Source: Entomobacter blattae (GTDB lineage: Bacteria; Pseudomonadota; Alphaproteobacteria; Acetobacterales; Acetobacteraceae). Taken from it: a DNA stretch of 64,000 nt. Each line of letters begins with the position of its first letter. Positions within the stretch are counted from its first letter, which is position 1. The notes beneath the pieces are model-generated. The model had not been told where the DNA came from and did no database searches. It saw nothing but the letters and a program-made list of their open reading frames with translations. A program made the position numbers and the translations under genes. The stretch spans positions 316,001 to 380,000 of the forward strand of contig NZ_CP060244.1 of assembly GCF_014672835.1 (NCBI RefSeq), written 5' to 3'. This document shows, piece after piece, positions 9,732 through 16,739 of the stretch.

Positions 9732-10361
9732 ATGTTTTCTGGTATTATAGAAAAAAAAGGGCATATTCTTTCCCTTACTCCTACTCAGGATAACGCCTCA
9801 ATCGAATTGCTGCTTGAAACCGGCTTTCCCGACCTTGAATTGGGTGAAAGTATCGCAGTGAATGGGGTCTGCCTGACCGTTGCCCAACATCACACCACCC
9901 AGGCTTTGTTCTTTGTAAGCCCTGAAACCTTAGCCCGCACGAGCCTTGGCATGCTGGAAAAGGGAGGCACTGTTAACCTGGAACGCGCTGTGACCCCCAG
10001 CACGCGGCTCTCTGGCCATATCGTGCAAGGCCATGTGGATGGAACGGGCCGTCTCCTTTCCATTCAAAACGAAGGAGAGGCTCATAAAATAACCCTTGCC
10101 ATACCTGCTCATTTCAAACGGTATATGGTAGAAAAGGGCTCTATCACGCTCGATGGCATAAGCCTTACCCTTAATGAGGTTGGCCCTATCGGGCAAGCCC
10201 CTGCCAAGGAGGATGAATTTCTCATTTCCCTTATGATTATCCCCCATACTTGGCAGCATACGACCCTTTCCGACCTTTCCAAAAAACCAAGTCCCATTCT
10301 GAATGTGGAAGTTGATATCATTGCAAAATATGTGGAAAACCTATGTCAATATCCCGCTTAA
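9732..10361 (+). CDS. ribE: Riboflavin synthase, alpha subunit
   Basis: Dismutates two 6,7-dimethyl-8-ribityllumazine molecules to riboflavin. The 209-aa protein has the two tandem lumazine-binding repeats of the family. The first begins MFSGIIEKKG with GESIAVNGVCLTV, and the second begins SGHIVQGHVDGTG with KGSITLDGISLTL. The gene overlaps the start of ribBA by 19 bases, which suggests translational coupling in the operon. Confidence 0.96.
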   Translation: MFSGIIEKKGHILSLTPTQDNASIELLLETGFPDLELGESIAVNGVCLTVAQHHTTQALFFVSPETLARTSLGMLEKGGTVNLERAVTPSTRLSGHIVQGHVDGTGRLLSIQNEGEAHKITLAIPAHFKRYMVEKGSITLDGISLTLNEVGPIGQAPAKEDEFLISLMIIPHTWQHTTLSDLSKKPSPILNVEVDIIAKYVENLCQYPA

Positions 10362-11623
10362 CACCCCCCCTTCATAAAGCCGTAGAGGCCATTAAAAATG
10401 GCCAGATGGTTATTCTGGTTGATGATGAAAACCGTGAAAATGAGGGTGATCTCATCATGGCTGCAGAGCATGTCACCGCTGAGGCGATCAATTTCATGGT
10501 CACCCATGGTCGGGGGCTCGTATGTCTGCCCCTCGAGGCTCAACAAATTGAACGTCTTGGCCTTCCTATGATGACGACCGAGAACCTTAGCCCCTATAAA
10601 ACGGCCTTCACCGTCTCAATTGAAGCAAAGCACGGCGTAACAACAGGTATCTCCGCAGCAGATAGGGCCCAAACCATTAAGGTTGCCTGTTCTGCTCAAG
10701 CCACTGCCCAGGATATCGTGGTTCCTGGCCATATTTTTCCGCTCAAGGCAGCCAGTGGAGGAGTGCTGGAACGCCCCGGCCATACAGAAGGCTCTATCGA
10801 ACTTGCCAAAATGGCAGGACTCTCCCCTGCTGCTGTTATTTGCGAGATTCTCTCTGCCGATGGCAATATGGCTCGCAGGGCAGAACTAGAAGATTTTGCC
10901 CAAGCGCATAATATTCCCCTTCTCACTATTTCAGAGCTGGTCAACTACCGGATGCACACCCCAGTCCCTGTTCAACTTTCTGCCGCAGCCCCTGATCACA
11001 CTATACAAGAAGTGGCCCATGCCAAGCTCCCAAGCCAATATGGTGGCCATGATCTCTCTATCCATGCCTTTCGGACAGAGGATGGTGTAGAACATGTCGC
11101 CCTCGTCAAAGGAAACGTTGGCGAAGGCAATGCTTCAGAGGCTCCTCTTATTCGCCTCCACTCAGAATGTGTCACAGGAGATGCCCTAGGTTCTCTACGA
11201 TGCGACTGTGGACCGCAACTACAAGAAGCCTTACGCCTGATTGCCCAAGCCCCTTGTGGCATGCTGGTCTACCTTCGTGGCCATGAAGGCCGTGGCATTG
11301 GCCTTGCCAACAAGGTAAAGGCCTATAGCCTCCAAGATCAGGGCTATGACACGGTTGAAGCCAACCACATGTTAGGTTTCCCCACTGATGCCAGAGACTG
11401 GCGCGCTGCCACAGCAATACTCCACAAGCTGGGCATCCATACCCTTCAGCTGATGACAAATAATCCCGATAAAGTTACCGCCCTAACCCAACAAGGTTTT
11501 CAGGTTGCAAAACGGGTTCCTCTTGAAATTCCCCCTAATCCCTTCAATAAAAAATATCTGCAAACCAAACGCACCCGCATGGGCCATCAGCTTGCTGATC
11601 TTGTTGAAACATTTACTTCCTGA
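10343..11623 (+). CDS. ribBA: Bifunctional DHBP synthase / GTP cyclohydrolase II
   Basis: Provides both branches of riboflavin precursor synthesis. The N-terminal half (about residues 10-205) is 3,4-dihydroxy-2-butanone-4-phosphate synthase, with [16 protein letters not shown] and the later [13 protein letters not shown] motif. The C-terminal half is GTP cyclohydrolase II: the three zinc cysteines are present in [18 protein letters not shown] and the arginine finger region in [10 protein letters not shown]. Many alphaproteobacterial fusions have lost the cyclohydrolase residues; here they are intact, so the 426-aa protein should be fully bifunctional. The start lies inside ribE. Confidence 0.96.
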   Translation: MSISRLTPPLHKAVEAIKNGQMVILVDDENRENEGDLIMAAEHVTAEAINFMVTHGRGLVCLPLEAQQIERLGLPMMTTENLSPYKTAFTVSIEAKHGVTTGISAADRAQTIKVACSAQATAQDIVVPGHIFPLKAASGGVLERPGHTEGSIELAKMAGLSPAAVICEILSADGNMARRAELEDFAQAHNIPLLTISELVNYRMHTPVPVQLSAAAPDHTIQEVAHAKLPSQYGGHDLSIHAFRTEDGVEHVALVKGNVGEGNASEAPLIRLHSECVTGDALGSLRCDCGPQLQEALRLIAQAPCGMLVYLRGHEGRGIGLANKVKAYSLQDQGYDTVEANHMLGFPTDARDWRAATAILHKLGIHTLQLMTNNPDKVTALTQQGFQVAKRVPLEIPPNPFNKKYLQTKRTRMGHQLADLVETFTS

Positions 11624-11715
11624 TAAGGCTTTTTTATTCTGATAAAGCTTTTTCTATTGTCTTTCTCTAACAGCCGATTCTTTTTCGGCAATACATTCCA
11701 AATAAGGTTTTTTTC

Positions 11716-12198
11716 GTGAGCACTTATCGACCATCTTCCAAACCTGTCTTCACTTTTACAAAGCCCCCTCGCATTGCACTCCTCGTAAGCCGCTTTAATG
11801 ATGAAATTACCCATGGTTTACGAGAAGGGGCCATAGAATGGCTAAAAGAACATAATATTAGTGTCCCTGCCGAAAACATTATGGAAGCACCTGGCGCTTT
11901 TGAACTGCCTTTGCTGGCACAAACACTCGCCAAGTCAGGCCTTTATGATGGCATTATATGCCTAGGCTGTGTCATTAAAGGGGATACTGCCCACTTTGAA
12001 TTCATTAGCCTAGGGGCAACTATTGGAATTATGCAAGCCTCTCTTTCTACAGAAATCCCCATAAGTTTCGGGATCCTCACCACCTATAACGATGCCCAGG
12101 CCCTTGTGCGCTCCCGCAAGGATGAACATAATAAGGGGCGCGAGGCAGCGGCGGCCTGTGTAGAGAGTTTGCACTTTATCCAAAAAAATAAAAAATAG
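11716..12198 (+). CDS. ribH: 6,7-dimethyl-8-ribityllumazine synthase
   Basis: Penultimate enzyme of riboflavin synthesis, 160 aa, from a GTG start at 11716. Family motifs are present in order: LLVSRFNDEIT near the N-terminus, APGAFELPL, the GCVIKGDTAHFEFI active-site segment, and FGILTTYNDAQA. It is the last gene of the riboswitch operon, separated from ribBA by 92 bases. It is followed by a short stretch and then by tRNA-Thr. Confidence 0.96.
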   Translation: MSTYRPSSKPVFTFTKPPRIALLVSRFNDEITHGLREGAIEWLKEHNISVPAENIMEAPGAFELPLLAQTLAKSGLYDGIICLGCVIKGDTAHFEFISLGATIGIMQASLSTEIPISFGILTTYNDAQALVRSRKDEHNKGREAAAACVESLHFIQKNKK

Positions 12199-12318
12199 AG
12201 TCCCTCAAGTAAAAAAACGCTTTTTCTTCCTCTGAAAGGCTAGAAAAAATTTTACAAATCTGTATATAGAATACCAGAAGTTTTCAGTCCCCAGTAAATT
12301 TTATGGTGTACTGACTCT

Positions 12319-12393
12319 GCCGGGTTAGCACAGTGGTAGTGCAGCGGTTTTGTAAACCGAAGGTCGGGGGTTCAAATCCCTCACCCGGCACCA
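12319..12393 (+). tRNA. tRNA-Thr (anticodon UGU)
   Basis: A 75-nt cloverleaf including an encoded CCA. The acceptor stem GCCGGGT pairs with ACCCGGC, the D arm is GCAC/GTGC, the anticodon loop TTTGTAA reads UGU, and the T arm contains GGTTCAAATCC. Its 3' end is the attachment site of the ICE. The gene stays intact because the element carries a copy of the end. Confidence 0.96.
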
Positions 12394-12396
12394 TTT
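12380..12396 (+). repeat. attL core
   Basis: Left copy of the 17-bp core CTCACCCGGCACCATTT, made of the last 14 bases of tRNA-Thr plus three T. It is identical to 51525-51541. Confidence 0.9.
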
Positions 12397-12426
12397 ATCC
12401 TTATTTTTCAATGGTTTATGAGATAG

Positions 12427-12446
12427 TTTGGTGTAATTTGGTGTAA
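12427..12446 (+). promoter_or_regulatory. Candidate integrase arm-type sites, left end
   Basis: Two adjacent copies of TTTGGTGTAA (12427-12436 and 12437-12446), one helical turn apart. The same heptamer TGGTGTA is repeated near the right end (51411-51417, 51422-51428) and GGTGTAAT occurs there in inverse orientation at 51365-51372. Short repeated arm sites at both ends of an element are what tyrosine integrases of the lambda type bind. The assignment is by pattern and position only. Confidence 0.5.
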
Positions 12447-12647
12447 TCACAATTACGTTACCGTTCTATTTTAATAGATATGCTTTTTTCTTCTCTTAAA
12501 AAAACAAATAAAAAATCAGGCTGTTGTGGTCTGTGGAGTTGTGGAGGCTGTGGAGTTTTACTCTGTAAAAATCCATCAAATCCATAGAAGCTTTGTTGTG
12601 GGGTTCTCATTTGAGAAATCCACATTCTTTAACAATTGATTATATGT

Positions 12648-12659
12648 ATTACATGTAAT
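12648..12659. promoter_or_regulatory. Palindrome in toxin-antitoxin promoter
   Basis: Perfect 12-bp palindrome ATTACATGTAAT, 33 bases before the antitoxin start. This is a likely operator for autoregulation by the ribbon-helix-helix antitoxin, as is usual in such modules. The rest of the 12397-12647 stretch is non-coding and contains only the arm sites and a short TGTGGAGTT-rich repetitive patch near 12530-12556. Confidence 0.45.
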
Positions 12660-12692
12660 ATATTAAGATATTCTTCTCTGAAAGAAAGCATC

Positions 12693-12914
12693 ATGACAAC
12701 CACAGTTCGCCTTAACCAAAATATTGAAGAGCGGCTTGACTTTCTGGCAAAACAGACAGGCCGAACCAAAACCTATTATATTGCCCAACTAATTGAAAAC
12801 GGTTTGGATGAGCTGGAAGATTATTATCTCGCTGCCGATGTTCTGGAAAAAATCCGAAAAGGAAAAGAAAAAACCATTTCCTCTTCAGACCTTAAAAAGA
12901 CTCTTGATCTATAA
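12693..12914 (+). CDS. Ribbon-helix-helix antitoxin (ParD/RelB-like)
   Basis: Antitoxin of 73 aa starting at the ATG at 12693 with a purine-rich GAAAGAAAG ribosome-binding site; an upstream in-frame ATG at 12636 is poorly placed. The N-terminal TTTVRLNQNIEERLDFLAK followed by TYYIAQLIENGLDELED is a typical MetJ/Arc ribbon-helix-helix domain. The acidic and lysine-rich tail would wrap the toxin. The toxin gene starts 8 bases downstream. The pair probably stabilises the ICE after excision. Confidence 0.88.
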   Translation: MTTTVRLNQNIEERLDFLAKQTGRTKTYYIAQLIENGLDELEDYYLAADVLEKIRKGKEKTISSSDLKKTLDL

Positions 12915-12922
12915 GTGTCATT

Positions 12923-13174
12923 ATGTGGGAAATAAGATTTTCTGAAACAGCTAGTAAAGAATTCAGTAAGCTGGATAAACCAGTGGCCAAAAGGCTTATG
13001 AACTTTTTGGAAGAACGCGTTGTCACTTTAGAAGACCCTCGTAACCTTGGTAAAGCTCTTCGCGGCCATTTAGGTGAACTTTGGTCTTACAGAGTGGGAG
13101 ACTTTCGTATCATTGCTGATATTCAGGACAAAAAGCTCTGCATCCTTATTCTGAAGACGGGACACAGAAGATAA
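12923..13174 (+). CDS. RelE/ParE-family toxin
   Basis: Toxin of 83 aa in the RelE/ParE superfamily. The conserved segments are the N-terminal IRFSETASKEFSKLDKPVAKRL helix, LRGHLGELWSYRVGDFRIIADI, and the C-terminal ILILKTGHRR strand with the basic end typical of mRNA-cleaving RelE members. It follows the antitoxin with 8 bases between them, in one operon. Whether it cleaves mRNA or acts on gyrase cannot be decided from sequence alone. Confidence 0.88.
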   Translation: MWEIRFSETASKEFSKLDKPVAKRLMNFLEERVVTLEDPRNLGKALRGHLGELWSYRVGDFRIIADIQDKKLCILILKTGHRR

Positions 13175-13195
13175 AGTCTACACGTAACACACAAG

Positions 13196-13220
13196 AAAGG
13201 CCGCATGGTATGCGGCCTTT
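13196..13220. terminator. Bidirectional hairpin terminator
   Basis: Inverted repeat AAAGGCCGCA-N5-TGCGGCCTTT between the converging toxin gene and the beta-repeat gene. The flanking A and T runs make it usable on both strands. Confidence 0.8.
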
Positions 13221-13247
13221 CCCTGCTTGTAGGTTTAAGTTGGAGAA

Positions 13248-14318
13248 TTAGGCAACAGCAAAGATATTCTGATCGACTGTGGCATTGTTGAGGAAGGTAA
13301 CTGTGTTCCCAGTTGAAAGACTGAACACACTATTGCCATTGGCATGAGTAACTCCTGTTACACTCTGCCCTTCTGCCAGATGCAGACTCTGTAAACTGCT
13401 GCTTCCGATAAAGTCACTGATAACAGCATTGCCTGTCCCAAGGGTAATATCAAAAGCGTTCTTCAGATCAATACTGGCCTGCTCTATCCCCTGCACATAA
13501 CTGACCTTGCCTGTTCCAGCATCTGAAGCTGTAAAGATCGAAACCGTCCCATCAGAAGCCCCATTACCAGTCAGGCTGATGGCTCCCGATCCACTCACAG
13601 CAATGGTGTTATTCTTACCAGATAAAAGTGCTGACACAATTCCTGATCCAGACCAAAGCGTATCATCACCCAAAAGATTTAACTGTGAAGATGCACCCTG
13701 CTGAACAGAGTTGTCATTGAGCACCAGATCCGTATTCCTGCCAGTAAAAGAGAACTGACCAGTAGATGCAAACAGGGTAGCCCCTGCACTGTTGTTGACA
13801 TTGACCGTGTAATTGTCACTTTCAGATTTGACAGCATTCAGGATCACATCGACTGGTGCCTGTCCACTACCAGAAAGGTTAAACGTGCCTGTTTCTTTCC
13901 CTGCAAATAGCTGTGAACCTGTGGCTGTGCTTTGTAATGTGTGGTTGATGGTGCCACTCCCAGCCCAAATCTGGCTATTTCCCCGATCATAGACAGTAGC
14001 ATTGGCACGCCCACCCTCCCCATTCATGACCAGTAAAGCATCCTGAAGAGTGAAGATAGCATTCTGAACAGAATTATCAACAAAGACTGGTATGCGATTA
14101 TCAATGGAAAGACCTGTTACATTGTAGTTGCCGTTATTGGCAGCCATGATAAATGAGTCAGAACCCAGTCCTGACACAGTAACATTCGGTGCAGATGAAA
14201 CCCTGAAATCCAGAGAAACCCTGTTGCCGGCTGTCCCATCATATTCTTCAAAGGAAGTTCCCCCTGAACGGATAACCAGCTCACCAGAATTGCCATCAAG
14301 GTAACGAATATCTGTCAT
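13248..14318 (-). CDS. Beta-strand-repeat (adhesin-like) protein
   Basis: Unrecognised protein of 356 aa. The start is the ATG at 14318, 8 bases after a GAGG; an ATG six bases upstream is too close to it. There is no signal peptide. The body is a chain of short Ser/Thr/Gly/Asn-rich strands with turns such as LWSGSG, IWAGSG, LTGNG and FAGKETG, suggesting a right-handed beta-helix or beta-roll. The C-terminus ends QNIFAVA, similar in style to the NNVFLLMDS end of the 740-aa protein at 27514-29736, and both share the W-x-G-x tryptophan-glycine turns. The absence of an N-terminal signal plus a C-terminal hydrophobic end would suit type I secretion, but that is inference. It is an ICE cargo gene on the opposite strand to virB. 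Confidence 0.7.
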   Translation of the reverse strand: MTDIRYLDGNSGELVIRSGGTSFEEYDGTAGNRVSLDFRVSSAPNVTVSGLGSDSFIMAANNGNYNVTGLSIDNRIPVFVDNSVQNAIFTLQDALLVMNGEGGRANATVYDRGNSQIWAGSGTINHTLQSTATGSQLFAGKETGTFNLSGSGQAPVDVILNAVKSESDNYTVNVNNSAGATLFASTGQFSFTGRNTDLVLNDNSVQQGASSQLNLLGDDTLWSGSGIVSALLSGKNNTIAVSGSGAISLTGNGASDGTVSIFTASDAGTGKVSYVQGIEQASIDLKNAFDITLGTGNAVISDFIGSSSLQSLHLAEGQSVTGVTHANGNSVFSLSTGNTVTFLNNATVDQNIFAVA

Positions 14319-14468
14319 AATCATATCCTCATATAAATTTCTATAAATGAAAGTTTTTTGTCATGCATATAACCTTTATATACATGATATGTATTTATGC
14401 TTATTTGTTTTAATAAACAATATTTGTTATATAATTTATTTTTCTGAATAAATAAATATATTTTTTAA

Positions 14469-14795
14469 TTAATCGTAATCATAGCCAAACTTCTCGATAA
14501 TTTCGTCCAGAATGGCCTGATTAATTCCCACCCCATGACAGGATAAAAGATACCGCCTTCTGGCCTCCGCCGTGAGATGATGATTAAAGCCAGATGCCGT
14601 ATATATCCTTATATTATAAAAGCTTTCTTCTGGCATCTGGCACCCGCCTGATGGGCTGCCCTGTGCTTTACCAGCCATACAGAGAAAGGCCGCACAGGGG
14701 TCTTCAGAATGGGCCTGAGAGGTAAAGATAAACATCACCCCAACAAGGAAGACTGAAAGAGCGACTGTATAGAGATGGATATATAAGTTTCTCAT
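14469..14795 (-). CDS. TrbM/KikA-like conjugal transfer protein
   Basis: Small exported protein of 108 aa. The N-terminal hydrophobic segment (residues about 8-28) ends in SQAHSEDP, a plausible signal-peptidase site. The mature part has the TrbM pattern: DPCAAFLCMAG, then SGGCQMPEESFYNIRIYTASGF, and a later LLSCHG cysteine. The four cysteines probably form disulfides in the periplasm. It lies just before virB1 but on the opposite strand, so it is not part of that operon's transcript. Confidence 0.75.
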   Translation of the reverse strand: MRNLYIHLYTVALSVFLVGVMFIFTSQAHSEDPCAAFLCMAGKAQGSPSGGCQMPEESFYNIRIYTASGFNHHLTAEARRRYLLSCHGVGINQAILDEIIEKFGYDYD

Positions 14796-14908
14796 TTTTT
14801 GTATTTTCCATGATTAATAAATTCATTTTATTTTTGACAAAATAAAATTTATTATTATAGAATTAATCCTGAAAAAACAATTTTCTTTTATCACTCAGGA
14901 TAACTCCC

Positions 14909-15742
14909 ATGACAAAAATACCTATAAACGGCATGAGGCTTCCGACACTGACCCTGTCGATGCTGGCCATTATCGGGCTTTTATTCCCTGCATCAGGAAG
15001 CAAAGCCCATTCCCGCGAGATCATCTCTTTAAATGTCTTACAAAAAGCCAGGAACTGTAGTGTGGGTGTGCATCCCTTGACTACGGCCTATCTGATCAAG
15101 GCTGAGTCCGGGGATAACCAGTATGCCGTGCACGTCAATGGCCGTTATAAACTGCCACGCCAGCCCCAGAACATGCAGGAAGCCCAGTCCACCTTTGACT
15201 GGCTTTCCACTCACAGGCTGAATTTTGATGCGGGCTATATGCAGGTTAATTCAGCAAACTTTCGCAGCCTTGGATTAGACCGGACTTCTGTCTTTAAATC
15301 CTGCGAGAATATCCGTGGGGGGACAAAAATTCTGGCCCAATGTTACAACCGCGCGGTTTCAGAGACTGGCTCTGTGGGTCAAAAGGCGCTTCGCAAGGCC
15401 CTCTCCTGTTATAATACAGGCAATACCAGCAAGGGCTTTACCAATGGCTATGTGGGCAAACTGGTGCAACTGGCTGCTGCCAATGTCTCCAGTTCAACCC
15501 TTATGGTTCCTGCCTTACTCGCCTCACCCCGCCATGATACAGACGGTGTTCCCGAGCGTGACGGTGATACAGTCTCTGTTACGACAGATCATCAGGACAG
15601 GTCAGCCCAAAAGGGGGGACATGATGTTTTTGCCAGTAGCGATGATAATGACGCGTTTACCTCAAAGGTCGTTACACCGCCTGCATCAGTCAAGCAGATA
15701 GCCTCCCCTTCAGCCAAAGAAGAGGGAAAAGATCATGACTGA
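14909..15742 (+). CDS. virB1: VirB1 lytic transglycosylase
   Basis: Periplasmic murein-cleaving enzyme that opens peptidoglycan for assembly of the type IV secretion system. The 277-aa protein has an N-terminal signal segment (residues about 12-33). The SLT domain includes the catalytic glutamate in LIKAESGDNQYAVHVN, then FDAGYMQVNSANFRSLGL and the later LSCYNTGNT motif. The C-terminal 80 residues are a low-complexity acidic tail without homology that I recognise. The next gene starts inside its last codons. Confidence 0.92.
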   Translation: MTKIPINGMRLPTLTLSMLAIIGLLFPASGSKAHSREIISLNVLQKARNCSVGVHPLTTAYLIKAESGDNQYAVHVNGRYKLPRQPQNMQEAQSTFDWLSTHRLNFDAGYMQVNSANFRSLGLDRTSVFKSCENIRGGTKILAQCYNRAVSETGSVGQKALRKALSCYNTGNTSKGFTNGYVGKLVQLAAANVSSSTLMVPALLASPRHDTDGVPERDGDTVSVTTDHQDRSAQKGGHDVFASSDDNDAFTSKVVTPPASVKQIASPSAKEEGKDHD

Positions 15743-16064
15743 TTTACTGTCTTCTCCTCTTCTGCCTTCTGAACCTATCCATGCTGTTCTTGTCGATGAA
15801 GTTCGTCTGCTACGGGATTTTCACACCAGAAATATCAGACTGGTTTCCCTATTGAAAACCCATGGCGTGTTTGTCCCTGTCTTTCTGGACAATAACAGCA
15901 CGGACAGTACCCGCTATCTCGTCATCTGTCGCAGGCAGAATATCAGCAAACCCAAGTCTTGGCGATCAGCCCACAGGGCCCTTCATTGGCTTGCTGAACA
16001 TCTCTCCCTTTCCTCCTTCTCCATCTCTCTTAAAGGAACTCTTCTTTATGAAACCCTTCCCTAA
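15735..16064 (+). CDS. Hypothetical protein between virB1 and virB2
   Basis: A 109-aa reading frame whose ATG overlaps the virB1 stop. It has a good ribosome-binding site (GAGGG, 8 bases upstream) and its end overlaps the virB2 start by 17 bases, so it fits tightly into the operon. No family is recognised. The sequence has no signal peptide or clear membrane helix; a central SLLKTHGVFVPVFLDN segment is the most hydrophobic part and the second half is basic. Coding status is inferred from the overlaps and the ribosome-binding site. Confidence 0.55.
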   Translation: MTDLLSSPLLPSEPIHAVLVDEVRLLRDFHTRNIRLVSLLKTHGVFVPVFLDNNSTDSTRYLVICRRQNISKPKSWRSAHRALHWLAEHLSLSSFSISLKGTLLYETLP

Positions 16065-16380
16065 ATCCTTGTTCTTTTTTTGTTCTTCCTCTCTTTTTAT
16101 GCAGTTCTTCTTTGCTGCCTTTCTGGTGATCGGCCTGCTACACCTGCCAGACCTGTGCTTTGCAGCTGGCGGCCTAAGCAATGGTACCTCGGCTTTAACC
16201 TCTATCCAGTCATGGTTGCTCACTATCGCTCCGATTGCTGCGGTGATTGGTATTATCTGCCTTGGTGTAGGAGTTCTGTTCAGCTTTCTGTCTTACTCTT
16301 CCATCGTCAAGCCTGCTGTAGGCCTCATCATTATCGGAGCAGCGTCTTATATTGCGGGCCTCTTTGGCCTTGGTGCATAA
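16048..16380 (+). CDS. virB2: VirB2 major pilin
   Basis: Pilin subunit of the conjugative pilus. The start is taken at the ATG at 16048, 11 bases after AAAGGAA, giving 110 aa. A long signal peptide is followed by CFAAGG as the likely processing region, then two hydrophobic helices (WLLTIAPIAAVIGIICLGVGVLF and the terminal PAVGLIIIGAASYIAGLFG) separated by a short polar loop, the canonical VirB2/TrbC topology. Located between virB1 and virB3. Confidence 0.9.
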   Translation: MKPFPKSLFFFCSSSLFMQFFFAAFLVIGLLHLPDLCFAAGGLSNGTSALTSIQSWLLTIAPIAAVIGIICLGVGVLFSFLSYSSIVKPAVGLIIIGAASYIAGLFGLGA

Positions 16381-16391
16381 GGAGAATCTCC

Positions 16392-16739
16392 ATGCCCCAT
16401 TCCCATATGCTGCTTAAAGGCATTACACGGCTCCCCACTTTCTTCGGAGTGCCAAGGGATATAGCCATCGGCATTCTGATGGTATCAGCCTGCCTGTTCA
16501 TGCTGATCCATATATGGGCTCTGGTGATTTTTGCTGTGCTTTTTGGCACCGCCTATGCCCTGTCCAAACATGATGACCGGATATTCAGGGTTCTGTTTTT
16601 ATTCCTTAAAACAAAGCTCTTTAATAGCTGGAAAAACCCGTTCCACAGACTATGGCGTGGAACAAGCTATGCCCCTGCCCCTTATGGCAGCCCTTATCTT
16701 CCCTACAGAAAAACAAAAACAGGAGAGTCATCCTCATGA
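16392..16739 (+). CDS. virB3: VirB3 inner-membrane protein
   Basis: Small T4SS inner-membrane component, 115 aa from the ATG at 16392, preceded by GGAGAATCTCC. It starts with the family-like LLKGITRLPTFFGVPRDIAI segment, followed by two adjacent membrane helices around residues 26-58 and FRVLFLFLKTKL. Its stop overlaps the virB4 start (ATGA), the standard virB3-virB4 coupling. Confidence 0.92.
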   Translation: MPHSHMLLKGITRLPTFFGVPRDIAIGILMVSACLFMLIHIWALVIFAVLFGTAYALSKHDDRIFRVLFLFLKTKLFNSWKNPFHRLWRGTSYAPAPYGSPYLPYRKTKTGESSS

